From Agelas oroides (Eukaryota; Porifera; Demospongiae; Agelasida; Agelasidae), in NCBI GenBank assembly GCA_949130485.1, contig OX422183.1:8832636-8896635 (forward strand): a stretch of DNA of 64,000 nt. The letters run 5' to 3'. A model generated the notes under the pieces. The model worked only from the letters and a program-made list of their open reading frames with translations. It was not told the origin of the DNA and did no database searches. This document shows positions 11,678 to 24,309 of the stretch, one piece after another. Position numbers and translations under genes: made by a program. Positions within the stretch are counted from its first letter, which is position 1. Each line of letters begins with the position of its first letter.

Positions 11678-14600
11678 ATGTTTCGACTGAATGCTCCGGG
11701 TCAAAACGTTGGCAAAAGTAAGTTGATATCAGAGAATCTTCTTTCTATCATACAGGAGCTAAGAAGCCACTAATGGCCCATGGAGATATTTGACTTGCAT
11801 TATCGAAATTACAGCCCGCAGGCCAAAGCTCAGTGAGCTGCAACGTTATGTGAAGCCATTTGCAGCCTCTCAATGGGAGGAGCTGGGCATTGCACTGGGG
11901 CTGGCAGATGAGGATGATGGGCAACTCCTATCAGAAATTGAGAGCAAGAAGGGTGGAAATGAGGGGAAATGCTTCATGGACGTGGTGACTACTTGGCTTA
12001 AAGGGAATGGAAAGTCACCAAAGACCTGGGGGACTTTGCTGCACTGTTTGGAGGAAACAGAGATGCATCAAGCAGTCAGATCAATCCAGGAAAATGTCTT
12101 GAAATGTAAGCTGGAAGTTAGAATAATCTCACCTGTAGCATGTTTCTCAGGATTGTCATGTCACTGGATTTCCCCCACTTTGAAATATGTTTATGCCAGC
12201 AGCTTGTCTTCTAGGTATACTGGGATTTCCCACTAATATGTATTAGGGGCTGTATGTGCCATATGGGAATGTTAACTTCCCAGGAATGGTGGGTATCTCC
12301 CAGCTTTATTTGAATCAGCAGTTTCCATGGTATACTATGTCATGTGGCCTGGCGTTGTCAGCATGTTCTTTTCTTAGAAATATAAACAAAACATTTATGG
12401 TATAGTGTGGAGGAGGATTAATGGAGTGTCACCAATGTTACTAGCCTAATGCCCCAAAAGTTCCTTCCTCTTAAGTACAAAGAAGTATGAGTATTATACT
12501 ATGGTGATGGAAAGTAGGTTTTCTGATACCAACTTAAAATTGGGGAGTGCAATGTTTGGAGGAAACCAACATGCACGGAGCTGTCAGATCAATGCAAGAA
12601 AATATCCTGAAATGTAAACTTTCATAAGTTATTCTGCACAGTGAGGTTATGTGTTTACACATACTTCTAAGTATTGTTAGCAACTGGAATTCCCCCACCC
12701 AACAGCCCGTACAACTGACAAGAGTAGCTATGATCTCTATTTACCAGGAATGATGGGTATATCCCTTATGTATTAATGTTTGTCAGCAGTATTTTTGGTG
12801 TCATGTAGACCTCGGTGGATTGTGCCAACATACTTTTGAGTGTAACAAGATCGTAGCATAGGTAATATGTATTGAATACGTATACAACTTGACATTGCAA
12901 GGGGCTTCAGGGGCTAGCCTTTTCCTTTGGAAATTTACTGTGTATTTGTGTCAAGTAAATTATGGTTTGCATTAGCAAAGTTAATGCATCATGGAGCTAG
13001 TGTGAGCAAGTGTTGCTGGTGACTTGGGAGGTATAGCAGCTTTCCTTTCTCAAGCCTGGCTTCCCTAACATGCACCTAGAATCTCAGTGGCCCTTTCCCT
13101 TCTCTGCTGCTGTAGTCTAGTCTACAAGGGCATACTTGTACAAGCTTAGTGAAGGACTCTGACAACATGTGGTAGGGGAACACAAGCATGCACTCGCTTG
13201 CTTGCATAATGATAGTATGAAATTTTTGATGAGCTTATCCCAGGCTGGTTAAAATATGTTATAGCTACAGCTATGACTACTGTAGCCTAGGCAGCTTCTG
13301 TGTCTACTCTACATGAGCATTTTCAGAAGGCTCACCCAGACCCCTCCACAGGCTGCAGTACCGATGCACCAGGGCCAACCAACTGCAAGATGTTCAGGCG
13401 GAGTTCCTTTTTCCCAACATCATGCACTAGCTGTTGTCAACTGCAGGCTACTGATCCCCCAAACAGCCTCTTGTAATCAGTATTCATATTCCTGAATTCT
13501 CTGAAATCTGTAACTCTGAGGTTATTCATAGTTTTTCTGGTACTGCAAACCATGGCATCAGTGCTAGCAATGTATCCACTTAGCCTTGTCCCCAGGCCCC
13601 TCCCCCCCCCGAGGAGAGGCCTGGTACACACTGTTTGCGCATGCGCATAATATCCCCAGTTTTTAGGGGATTCGTAAAATAACGAATACTTGCCGTACAT
13701 TAGGTACATATACGAACCGTGCATGTTCGTTTCACGCAAATGAGCAAGAGTGCTGCGCGGTTCTAAAGTGGCTGCTTCTCCGGGTAAATCGCTGTTTGGT
13801 AAAGCTTTATCGTGCGCCGTTTCTGTTCTAAAGGCCGGTCGTGTTCAAGACGGAGCCGCTACAAGTTGTGTACGAAGAGAGATAAGTGTTTTCATTGGCT
13901 ACGAACGGGCCTTTCTGGGAAATCAATTTGTTACCTTTCTGTTTGAGTGTACGTTTTGAAGAAATGATACCGCCACGTCTGAAAAGTAGTATTCTAGTAG
14001 TATTCTGCAAGTCAAATTGCCGCTGGAGTCTATTTCCGAAGAAAGCTTTGTATTCTTGGTTAGTATAATCTTCCGCATACAGACAAGGTAAGTGCACGAA
14101 GTTTTTACGGAAAATATAACGGAATATATCGCGCATGCGCAAACTGTGTACCAGGCCTCTCCTCGGGGGGGAGGGGCCTGGGGACGAGGCTAAGTGGATA
14201 GTATCCACTATGCTATAAGGAATAATACAAAGTCCCACTTTTGCTTTAATGAACTAATATATAGCTAGCTAATTATCTTATTCCTAATTTGTTGTGTAGC
14301 ACAATGGTCAACTGGACTCGAACCTGAAGAACAGCAGCCAACCCTTACTTCTACTCAGTCAGAAGCTGCCAATCCCCCACAACAAGAAACTAGTGTACTG
14401 AGCATGACACTGGCTCAAACACCAGAGCCAGAGCAGTCTTCACATGCACCTTCCCAACAGTCATCTACGCAACCTTCTGAATGCCCCAAAACATATTCCC
14501 CATCTGGTATCGACTACACATTGAAAGTCAATCCATCCAAGCCAATCAGACAGTACCAGATGGAGCTAGCTAAGCCTGGCATCAATGGTGAAAACTACAT

Positions 14601-16569
14601 AGTCTGTGCTCCGACTGGCACAGGAAAAACGCTGGTTGCAGGCCTCATCATTTCACATCACCTTCAAAAGAGGCAAAACTTAGAAAAGAAAGTCATTTTC
14701 ATTGTCCCAACGAGACCTCTCGTTGAGCAGCAAGCAAAAGAGCTTCAAAGCCTCATACCTGGAGCTCAAGTTGAGTCGAGCATTGGAGATGAGGGTGGTA
14801 TGACAATCAAAGATGTTCTCCCGCACAGCGACATCATTGTGTGCACAGCTGGTAAGCTAGTGAATGAGATAAAAGGCAGCTTGGTTGCTTTCAGTGATCT
14901 TGGCTTGATGGTGCTAGATGAATGTCACCACACTCGCAAAAGAGCTCCATATGCCAAGATGATGGAAAAGTATCTTGAAGAAAAGCAGAAAAGTGGAGCC
15001 AGGGGTCTTCCCCAAGTGGTTGGCTTGACAGCATCCCCTGGAGCGGGAGAAAACCCAACATTGGAAGATGACAAGACAATTGACCACTTGATCTCACTCT
15101 GTGCACTCATAGATGCCACAAGTGGGATAAAAGTTGTTAGAGAGAATGTAGCTGAGCTGGACCGGTGCACCAACAAGCCAACATTCACCCTCAAGATTCC
15201 CAGGCGTCGTGATCCAAATGAAGAATTCATACGGCTCATCATAGATGAAATGACAAGGCTTGAGGGTCTAGTTGACCTGAAATGTCCCTTCAAGAAGTGG
15301 TCCCAGGAATATGAAACTTGTGTTCAACAGAAGAAGCTGCCTTTGGAAATGAGTCTTGACCCTGAGCTCAGAAACAGCATCCGCATTTATGATCTCTTGC
15401 GATGCTACTCACAAGCACTGAATGTCTACATGGACTTGCGTAAAACTGATGCTATTAGTGTTCTAAGCGGGTTTACTGGTCTGCCAGCTGATCAGCAAGC
15501 TAATGATGTTGAGAAGCAGCTGAAACAAAGCCTTGAAAAGCTTATCCATAAGCTAACCCTGCTACCACCTGTTAGAAACCCCCTCATGCAACAAGCTGAA
15601 GGAATCCTACAAGACCAGTTTACAAAAAATCCAGATTCAAAGGCAATACTTTTCGTGCGTACAAAGAAGCATGCTTCATCAATATGTGATTGGATATCCC
15701 TACTCCCAGTAGCAACCAGGTGGCGAGTTCAACCTCGCATGATCACTGGCCACACTCGAGAAACAGGGTATGGTATGACACAAGTCGAACAACAAGAAGT
15801 GATGGTAAGCTTCCGCAAAGGTGAATGCGATGTTCTTGTGGCCACTTCAGTGGCTGAAGAGGGTCTAGATGTACCAGCTTGCAATCTAGTCATTCGATTT
15901 CAGCACGTCTCCAATGAAATTGCCAGAACACAAACACAAGGCCGAGCCAGAGCAGCAGAGAGCGAAGCTTTCACAATTCTCTCTAGTGATTCCAAAAAAC
16001 CATACCAAGAAATGAAAAATGATGAGCTACAAGCACTAGTTGAAAGAGTACTGCATTCAGATTACTTCCCAACCGGTCGATTTTTTCAGGAACGACTGTT
16101 AAAGACACAACAACGGATTATCCGAGAACGTGAGCTCAAAAGAAACTTGAAGAAACAGCAACAAAAAGCAAATGCCAGAGAAGACATCCTGCTAAGGTGT
16201 AAAAAGTGCAAGACAGTTGCCTGCTCTGGTTCAGATGTTTTTTCTATAGAGAATGCTACCCACTATGTTGTGCCAGATGAAGAGTTCAATAGGCATAAAA
16301 TAGTTAAAAGGCCCCATCGGCCCCCAAAGCAAATGACACAAAGTATGTACAAAACACACAGGATCTACTGCGCTGAGTGTGATGCTGATTGGGGTATCAT
16401 GTGTATCTGGCCAAGTGAAGGATACGAATTCCCACTTCTGAAATGCAAGAAGTTCATTTTCGAGATCAGGGGAGATTCACATAGTGTAAAGAAGTGGTCA
16501 GATGTGCCATTCAAGATCTCTCCCATCTCTGCCCGTTGTTCAAACAGTGACTCCACTGAAAGTGACTGA
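11678..16569 (+). CDS. Death-domain RIG-I-like receptor, copy 2
   Basis: Three-exon model, 866 residues. Exon 1, 11678-11717 (MFRLNAPGQNVGK), ends A|GTAAGT in phase 1. Exon 2, 11815-12105, follows ATTACAG and encodes a Death domain (residues 14 to about 108) with QWEELGIALGL, then WLKGNG and TWGTLLHCLEE; it ends T|GTAAGC in phase 1. Exon 3, 14300-16569, follows TTGTGTAG, also phase 1. After a Pro/Gln/Ser-rich linker come Walker A TGTGKT (216-221), DECH (317-320), TAS (354-356), VATSVAEEGLDVP, QTQGRARA and a C-terminal regulatory domain with zinc pairs CKKC and CAEC. Vertebrate RIG-I and MDA5 carry two CARDs; here a single Death fold takes that place. Expected role: cytosolic RNA sensing with Death-domain signalling. 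Helicase certain; exon 1 choice is the weakest part. Confidence 0.88.
12479..12625 (+). pseudogene. Collapsed duplicate of the RLR copy 2 5' exons
   Basis: Inside intron 2 of RLR copy 2. Bases from 12479 repeat the sequence around 11594-11672 (ACTATGGTGATGGAAAGTAG), then at AAATTGG the match jumps to the end of the Death exon around 12040-12105 (TGTTTGGAGGAAACC, then GAAATATCCTGAAATGTAAA including the donor). Everything between, including exon 1 and most of the Death domain, is missing. It is the scar of a local duplication followed by deletion. Confidence 0.8.
13581..14200. mobile_element. Foldback element in RLR copy 2 intron 2
   Basis: Arms of about 75 bp: TAGCCTTGTCCCCAGGCCCC on the left and GGGGCCTGGGGACGAGGCTA on the right, both running inwards to a GCGCATGCGC motif. 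GTATCCACT occurs immediately before the left end and again at 14201-14209, a 9-bp flanking repeat. Between the right GGCTA and that repeat lies AGTGGATA, the inverted form of the target, an oddity. The interior has no coding frame of note. It belongs to the TAGYCTCG family. Confidence 0.8.
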
Positions 16570-17400
16570 CATCAGTTAGTGGCATCTGCTTTTTGTAATA
16601 ACCTATTTTAGTATACTGTTGCTTGATTCTTTCAGACGTCATTGCATACTGGCAAATACCGGAGGCGGCAAGGGCCTAGGCCTCCCCCGTTTATGTTCTT
16701 TGGTTTGTGTTCAGTATAATACACGGAAGCGGAAGAGCGGCGAAAAACGGGGAAGGCCTGGGAACACTTATGACGTGATGACGTCAGGTGGATGCGTACG
16801 CAAGGTGGATGTAGGATCTCACTAAGTTCACCCAACTTGGTGTGGTGACGTCATAAATTGTAATATGCGGACTTGTTAAGTCTTGTTAGGCAGCATAAAA
16901 TTGCTTTATAGTGTCGGTCCACCAGTCCAGTCCACTAGTCCAGTCCAGTGGTTGTAGACAGCCTGTTTTTATGGTTACTTTGACTGTTTGACATGGTTTA
17001 GCCTCATTCCCAGGTTCTTATGGGAGAGCTTTATTCTCGCTTGATGTCACTCGGCAAACTTATTAGCTGGGTTTGGAAATAAGGCTGCAAATCTCCTTCA
17101 AGCTTAAGTGGAGCCTGGTAGTCATGTACCCATGTTCTTTGCTGTTTCCATAACAGAAACCTGCAAGCAGCATATTTGAAGCAGTTTGACGCACTCTGTA
17201 GCCCAAAAGAGAACATATAGTCATGGAAACTGGGGGCAGAGAGGCTTTTGTGATAAGGAGGAGGTCTATCAAGGAAGATGCTTCCAGTTTGACTGTAATC
17301 AAAGATGGAGATTGAGGACACAGCTCAGATATAGAGACTGGAAACAGCATAACATATTGCAGTAGTCTCGTGTCCAAACCTTCACATGTGTGAAGAGTGT
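16570..17400. other. Downstream of RLR copy 2, repeat-derived
   Basis: No gene seen. At 16640-16860 is a dispersed repeat (AAAACGGGGAAGGCCTGGGA, then TGACGTCAGGTGGA) that is related, inverted, to 48141-48320 and to the arms of 28318-28709. Around 16918-16950 are short GTCCAGTCCA repeats. No AATAAA was found soon after the RLR stop at 16569. Confidence 0.5.
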
Positions 17401-17685
17401 CTGGTGTTCTGAGTGACATTTTTTTTGTCAATGGGACAGGGTCACTCTCAAATTTGAGAGCTCCAATCAGACTTTGCAGAAGGCATAATCATATTGCCTG
17501 GGTTAGCAAGATATTTGTCGTACTTTGAATCGTACAGAAAATGTGTCTATCACCTTGTTACCACTGGCACAATAAATTTTACAACAGGCACTGAGCTGTC
17601 AACATCTTGATATCCAGATTTTAAAACATTTTTTGTGCAGTAAGCACCATCCCATCTGACATGAAATGTCACTCAGAACACCAGA
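17401..17685. repeat. 21-bp inverted repeat pair
   Basis: CTGGTGTTCTGAGTGACATT at 17401 and its reverse complement ending at 17685 flank about 240 bp. The arms are perfect over 21 bp. Overlapping reading frames on both strands are therefore mirror images and not evidence of genes. Confidence 0.6.
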
Positions 17686-18103
17686 CCTTTCTGAGTTTCT
17701 GCTTTATGGGAGGGTATGGCAATGGGACTACTTTGGGAGCACACTTCGACAGATTGCACTGCATGATGATTCAATTTGCAAGTCCAGTGTTCTTGTTACA
17801 AATGTTGCACAACATCTTTGGACACAATACAGACTGCGATTTTTTGGGGTGTTGTGTTTTGCTGCATGGCTTCCATGCAGCAACTGTTTTGCTTGACTTG
17901 CTAACTGAGGGGCAAGCTTCTATTCTCTTAACAATGTGGTCAAGTGAAACCGTATCCCAAGATGCTCAGACAAGTGCAGAATGATTTGTAACATTAGAAC
18001 TCAGATTGTAGGGTAAACATTTAGCTCACATGCAAACTAGAACTTACTATGAAAATCTGATGTACCTTGACTGGTGAAGCTAGACCTGAGAGTGAAGACT
18101 AGA

Positions 18104-18495
18104 CTATAGAGGTTCTGCAGTGACGTCATCACCAATTTAAAATTCATAATTAGCCATTCCAAACATTTGCAGGTAATACTGATGGTCCAGCTAACTCAAA
18201 TCTAAAATATGAAGGCCTAACTCCTTTCCATTGATTTTATATAAATTCTTAAAGTCAAACATTTTGCATAGGATTTGTACAGCGAGTGGCAAAATTTGCC
18301 ACTCGCCATACAAGTTAATGCTAAAATATCAAACTTTGACAATTTATATAAAATCAACTATCATTAATTTAGAATTTTCACTTGAGATTTAAGCTGTTTA
18401 GACCTTCCTTATTGCCTAGAAAAATTGGCAAGACTATTAAATTAAAATTAATAAATTTAACCCTTTTGATGACATCACATGCAGAACCTCTATAG
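18104..18495. mobile_element. Inverted-repeat element with CTATAGAGG ends
   Basis: Left end CTATAGAGGTTCTGCAGTGA and right end TGCAGAACCTCTATAG are inverted copies, continuing inward through GACGTCATCA against TGATGACATC. A second palindrome, GAGTGGCAAATTT-type (CGAGTGGCAAAATTTGCCAC at about 18282), sits in the middle. 392 bp, non-coding, MITE-like. Confidence 0.7.
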
Positions 18496-18751
18496 CTAGT
18501 AACTCACAACCTGCAGATGAAAGTTTACTCCTATAACTAAAAGCTATAGCTAGCTGTTTCACTGTAGGTATATATTCAGCTCACAAGCCAGAAAAAAGGG
18601 TATGGAAAAGTAGTGAGCCTTTTCAGGTCCAGAAATTATCACAGCATTTAGTTCACAGAGTTAAATATAGCAAACTGTAGGTGAAACTTTACCTCACAAG
18701 GGACTTACTGAACCTCTTGGAGTATACATAAGAGTCCAGCACTCCAGTAGC

Positions 18752-18900
18752 AGTGGCGGATCTAGGATTTTGAAAAGGGGGGGTTCCAGTGTGCACTTGA
18801 TCGCTATACTTGGCGAAGCGTAATAAAGCGCGCGAAGCGCGCGCCCGCTAGGGGGATCTGGGGGCATGCCCCCCTAAGAAAGTTTTTGATTTCAGACCTG
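18752..18900 (+). repeat. GTGGCGGATCTAGGA dispersed repeat
   Basis: Begins AGTGGCGGATCTAGGATTTT and ends with the G/C palindrome TCTGGGGGCATGCCCCCC. A related GGGGGTCTGGGGGCATGCTC segment recurs at about 55096 and 58904. It looks like one end of an interspersed repeat; no coding content. Confidence 0.5.
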
Positions 18901-19207
18901 AGATCGTTTCTGGTGCTGTTTTGGGGTGAAAGAGCAAGAGTTAGACGACCTACTGCCAAATTTAGTCTTGCGTTTGAAGCCTGTGTGTCATCGGATCCTT
19001 AGCTACAGTAAAACCTCCGAACTAAGGACACATTGGGGATGGGAGATTTGTCCCTTGTAGAGAGGTTGTCCTCTTCTCGGAGGTTGTCTTTTAAACCAGC
19101 TGGAAAGTCATTAAAGACAAAAAAAACTAACACTTAAAGGCTTTAAAATGATTCTGTGCAATTGGAAGAGCAATACTACTTGCATAAAATATGCAGAATG
19201 ATGCAAT

Positions 19208-20842
19208 TATGACATATGTTTACAAGAAAAGGAAAATCTTTAAAAATGAAAAAGAGATGTAGGGATGGCATGACAAAAAATAACACAAAGAAGGGAGGAT
19301 ATAAAAGTGAAGGTAAATATACAAAGCCTTATCCACCCCTACATCTTTTTACACTACAGTTGCACTTTAAGGTGGCACGGTACCCTGTATTTTCAAGGTC
19401 AACAAACCTGGAATCCAAGTTGATAGTCTTCTTTGTCTTGTTAAAATTTTAGCGCACATTCCGTTTTGGGAGTCTCAAACCGTTCACGGTCCGTAAAATT
19501 GGGGATTTTCCCCATTTCCTGTCGGCATTGCCATCCAATAATCAGTTTATAATTAGTAATAGTTATAGCACAGGTGCCAGGGATTTATGGCAGTAAACAG
19601 ACCGAGTCCAAGGGCGTAGCCCGAGGACGAGGTTTGTTTACTACAGCCATAAATCCCTGGCCACCTGTGCTATAATTATTATATATCCCACCTGATTGGC
19701 CCTTTGTTGTTATTATTGTAAACACATCTGTACATGTGCAAGTGTTTACAGTAACTTCAATATTATTTACTGTCACAGAAAAATGATGTAAAATCTGTAC
19801 TATAGTCTGACAATGTAGTAGACTGTAAACTAAAAATACATGGAGAGGGAATTATGAGCCATAATTTCCCTTGTAGCCTTGAGGGGACAAATTATGACAG
19901 TTAAAGTCCACTCTGGCCTATGCATGAAGTATAGTAGGTGGGATATATAGTTAGTTAAGATGTGGCCTGGCGGCACCCTTCATGTGGTGCTCGGAACTTT
20001 GAAGATAAGCTTAGATCGACTTAAAAAAAAATAAAAAATAAAAAATAAAAAAAAGAGAAGGAGTTTAGTAGAGTGCTGTAGTGTCAGTAGCTGTGAGTAG
20101 TGCGTGATGCCTGCTTGTGAAAGCAAGCTTGTGTCTAGAAGCAGCAGAAAGGCCACAGTGGCCAAGACTGTATTTGTTGAGTAGGCCCAGGTCTCGCGGC
20201 CGTATGCCTAGTCTAGTTGGTGACCGTGGCCAGGTGCTTCGAGTGCTGGGCTGGGCTTTAACTAGAATACGCAATTTATCGTTTGTGCTACAGTCTGACA
20301 GACAAGGGAGCTGAACGGTGGCTGTGTGTGGAACAGAGCCGTGAGTTGTTTAGCGACATAAGGGGGAGAGGTGGGGCTAGTAATGCTTGCTTCCACTCGT
20401 GAATGAGCCCCTCCCGTAGACAAGCTGTGAATTTTTCGAAATGTGCATTCATTTTGGTGCAGTCAAAGTTGTCCATTCCAAGAGTAGTGACAAACATGAG
20501 TCTAGCCTGACTTTGAGAGTAGCTTTGAACAAAAGCTGGCATAGATTGATTTGAGATACATTGGTGGTTGGGACGCTACCTACAGTGAGCGTGTAGATGC
20601 GTCCATCGAGTGGCAATTTTGGGTTCATGAATATATTAATGAGCTACTAAAACCCTTTTTAAAATTAGGCAAAGCAAGATTGCCCTAAACCAAACTCTAA
20701 CCCTGAAACTAGGAGTAACCCTGGTCCTGACTGTAACCCAAGTTTATGTTTTCGTTAACCTCCGCCGAGGGACGACCGTGCCACCTTAATGTGAGAAAGA
20801 TGCAGGGATGGGCTTTGTTTGTGTACTTTTTTGGTGATGTTT
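19208..20842. repeat. Inverted GATGTAGGGATGG arms
   Basis: Arm-like sequence at 19208-19384 (AGATGTAGGGATGGCATGAC through TTTAAGGTGGCACGG) recurs inverted at about 20770-20842 (CCGTGCCACCTTAATGTGAG, AGATGCAGGGATGGG). The same family forms the arms at 27897 and 30033. The interior contains the hairpin at 19564-19674 but no gene I can support. Confidence 0.5.
19564..19674. repeat. 111-bp hairpin
   Basis: TATAGCACAGGTGCCAGGGA pairs with the complementary TCCCTGGCCACCTGTGCTAT at the other end, with further pairing through CATAAA and GTAAAC to a small GGGCGTAGCCC loop. An RNA copy would fold into one long stem. Confidence 0.75.
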
Positions 20843-22373
20843 GTTAATCTGTTTAATATTCTCAGATGTGAACACTATATCAAATGCAACCATAACCCCA
20901 TAACTTGAAACAGTACCCACAGTTAAAGTAATTGTTTATGTAAGTCGAAGCATGTAACCATGGCACTTACAGGTAGTTTGGACTCCAGACCCTACAGTAC
21001 AGGCTTTAATCCACCTTGCTTTCAATGCTCCAGAACTTCATTCTAGCTTTTAAAGGCTTGGAGCACACTATTCTTATGAACTGTTAAGGCCTAGGCTTTA
21101 CAGTGAAACAAATACTGTAGCGTGGCTCACAAATCAACTCGCCGTTCGGCGCAAACAGTAAACGGTGCAAAATAGTTATTATTTGGTGCGAGCAATAGCA
21201 AGAGAATCTCTACTTATATACAAAACAGAACACATGATGAAAAGTATGATGACAAATGGTGTGAGCTATACCACAACAGACAGGGGGATGGAGATGTACA
21301 GAAAATGTAGAGGTGACAACGAAAACATGGGAGGAGAAGGCTATTGAGTGAAAAGAACCACCATGTAGCAAAATACACTCAGATAAGCAGCATGCAGATG
21401 TACAAATAAGGCTATAAGGTGGTTTAACAGTATACATAAATGAAAAATCATTACAAACTAATTGATACACTGTATATTATTAAGTTCAACAGTTAACATA
21501 TGTTACAATACCGTTACTGAAGCGGACCTAGCCTCGTCCCCAGGCAGGCCCCTCCCACCCCGAGAAGCAAGGCTATACTGCAAGTGACGGAAAGCTGAGC
21601 AGGGGCCTGGGAACGCTCTATGATACAGCAGTCAGCTGCGCCTTACCTACTCAGTGTCAATAGCATTGTGCATCATCCTCTGTCTTGGGGGCTAGCAAAT
21701 CGCAGAATCGCGTGAGCTAGTCTCGCTCCCAGACCAAATACAGTAATCCGTGGTCTCGGAACGAGACCATGTGTACGCATGCGTACAAAATTACAAAATG
21801 GCGTCCTACGCAACGGACAGCAGCTGCTGTGCGTCTAGAGTTCATCATAGCTTTGGTGAACAGCTATGAAGACACTATGGATCAGGGGAACTTTGCAATG
21901 AGGTATGAATCGTTTTCGTGCTACAACCACGGTGAGTACTTAAGCCATTCTCGAGATATTTTGGTTGACGAAAGAAAGAAAGAAAGAAAGAATAACAAAA
22001 ATGGTACTTTCGTTACGCACACTTTTGCGTTTAGCTGTCTTCCGCGAGGCTTTTGGGCAACTATATGAGTCTTGCTGATCACAAAGGCACTCAAAGGGGA
22101 AGCCTTGACGCTTAAATAAGCTTTTAGCGCAATTGTGGTCAAGGCTTTTGCTTAATAAGTATTGCATATATTGCGCGTCGGCACCATCCCTACATAGAGA
22201 GTTTACCGACTCTCTGATATTTGTACGTAGCTAACCGAATTTAATAAGATGACGTACTTACCCGTTTCAAACTGGGTGAACTTAGTCTATCCCATAACAT
22301 GTCTGGTTCTGTCTTCGTTCCGCGCGCGCAATGCGCAGTGAATAAAAATGATGTCACCACCGAGGGGTCCGCC
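20843..22373. other. No gene; partial foldback ends
   Basis: Contains TAGCCTCGTCCCCAGG at about 21528 and TAGTCTCGCTCCCAGACC at about 21719, both termini of the TAGYCTCG family, and the first copy of a duplicated module (21719-22230). No intact gene is visible. Confidence 0.5.
21719..22230 (+). repeat. Dispersed first-exon-like module, copy 1
   Basis: Starts with a short TAGTCTCG...CGAGAC hairpin, continues GCGCATGCGTACAAAA-type sequence and TGGCGTCCTACGCAACGGAC, ends with TACATAGAGAGTTTACCGAC. It matches 31340-31848 in the same orientation. Here the exon-like segment has lost its ATG (ATA) and carries an early stop, though a GTGAGTAC donor-like site remains. Confidence 0.65.
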
Positions 22374-24300
22374 ACGGGCGTATTTTTTTTTTGGACGCAC
22401 TTTCGAGTTAGTCTCTGGACAGCGATGCATATGCGCATGCGCAGTGCCACACCCTCCGTGTACTTAGACCTTTGAGAAGGGCGTGTTGAACATGATCGAG
22501 CAAACGACTGTTAAGAAGACTGCAGTTAGAAAGAGAGCTACTCCTTAGGTGATTTTTAGCAACAAAGAACTACAGCCTATAACTACAATGTACTTCTAGT
22601 GAACTGTGAGCAAGACTGGAAAGCATCTGGCCACTGTTCCATTTCTGTTGTCTCCTCTAGAAAATTAGCCAAGGACTAAATCATGATAGTGCGTCATATA
22701 GTCTATTCTAGCCTTTAAGACATTCCAACAACCTGGAAACTCTCAGGGAATGTTGTCCCAGGAATGGGCAGCAATTAGAACTGTCTTGCATTTACCTGAT
22801 CAGGAACAGAAAGGACCCAGAGATTGACACTGATTGAGATTTCATTCTGTGGGGTTTTGAAGCAGTAGTTTCTAGAGGGTCTGGGAACAAGACTATTGAA
22901 GCAGTGAGACTGAATGTTTTGCCTGTCGGTACATGAGTGTAGGGAATCACTGATATATTGGAATTTGGAAAGTGAAAACACTGCGACCTTGTTATAGACA
23001 AATTTTGACACACTTTTACTAGACAAATTTGAATCTTGCAATGTTTCAACTGCCAATTTGCAATCTCCATCAGCATTTTTTTGAGCCTGATGAAGAGAAT
23101 GATACATTGCAATCATAAACTTGTCTCTGTCAAAGTCATGCACAATGCCCGTACAATAGCCCCATTTATACTAGCACTTTAAACTACTTTCAAATCAGTT
23201 TCAAATTTTATTTAGGGCAGCTGTGTAAACTTTTAACCGATTTGAAACCAGTCTAAGTGTTAAATGTAAACATGGCTAATGCAAACAGTCTTGATTTTCA
23301 GTTGATATAGGATGCCAACTAAAAAAAAATCTTCCAAGGACGTCAGTGATGATTGACTATAATGTGTTTAATTGTAGGTGTAGCTGATGATTAAGGTCAT
23401 ACCAGTGTAGTTTTATGTTGGTCAGACCTGGCCGACCCAAATATTGGCTAATGCTATATACTCAAACATTATCCACGCAAAAGACGACACCACTCTGACA
23501 AAGTCAGCTTGCAGATTCATATGCACTATGTGGACAATAATTTTAAATAGGCTTGAAGATCAAACAAAAGGCCAAGATCGTCAACTGTAGACGGGGTGAC
23601 TCTTTTGGAGAGCTGTTAGTCTACGGTGGCAGATACTTTCCAGTCATGTTCACAGTTCACTGATAGTGCATTGTAGCTATAGACTGAAATTTTTGATGCT
23701 AAAGGTCCTCTGAAGGATAGCTTCCTTTCCAATTGTCATCTTCATAGTATCGTTTGGCTCGATCATGTTCAATCAACATGATGACACACTCTCACACCAT
23801 TTCCAGCCACCACAATACATAGCAGTTCAATAGTCGGCTCAGTGTCAATCTCTGGGTCGTTTCTGTTCCTCATCAGGTAAATGCAAGATAGTTCCAATTG
23901 CTGCCCACTCCTGGGACAACATTCCCTGAGAGTTTCCAGGTTGTTGGAATGTCTTAAAGGCTAGAATAGACTATATGACGCACTATCATGATTCAGTCCT
24001 CGGCTAATTTTCTAGAGGAGACAACAAAGATGGAACAGTGGCCAGATGCTTCCAGTCTTGCTCACAGTTCACTAGAAGTACATTGTAGTTATAGGCTGTA
24101 GTTCTTTGTTGCAAAAAATCACCTGAGGAGTAGCTCTCTTTCTAACTGCAGTCTTCTTGACAGTCGTTTGCTCGATCATGTTCAACACGCCCTTCTCAAA
24201 GGTAGGTCTAAGTACACAGAGGGTGTGGCACTGCGCATGCGCATATGCATTGCTGTCCAGAGACTAAGTCGAAAGTGCGTCCAAAAAAAAAATACGCCCG
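22374..24300. mobile_element. Element with ~460-bp inverted arms
   Basis: The left arm, about 22374-22833, reappears inverted at about 23838-24300; diagnostic pairs are GACGCACTTTCGAGTTAGTC with its complement near 24262, and CAGAGATTGACACTGA with TCAGTGTCAATCTCTG. A third, more diverged piece of the same arm lies at about 23620-23780. The interior has a 122-residue minus frame (23143-22775) I do not recognise. Long arms suggest a foldback transposon. Confidence 0.7.
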
Positions 24301-24309
24301 CCACGGCGC

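Noticed and set aside
17031-17984. Frames around the 17.4 kb inverted repeat as genes
   Set aside because: No family resemblance, and the two strands mirror each other through the repeat.
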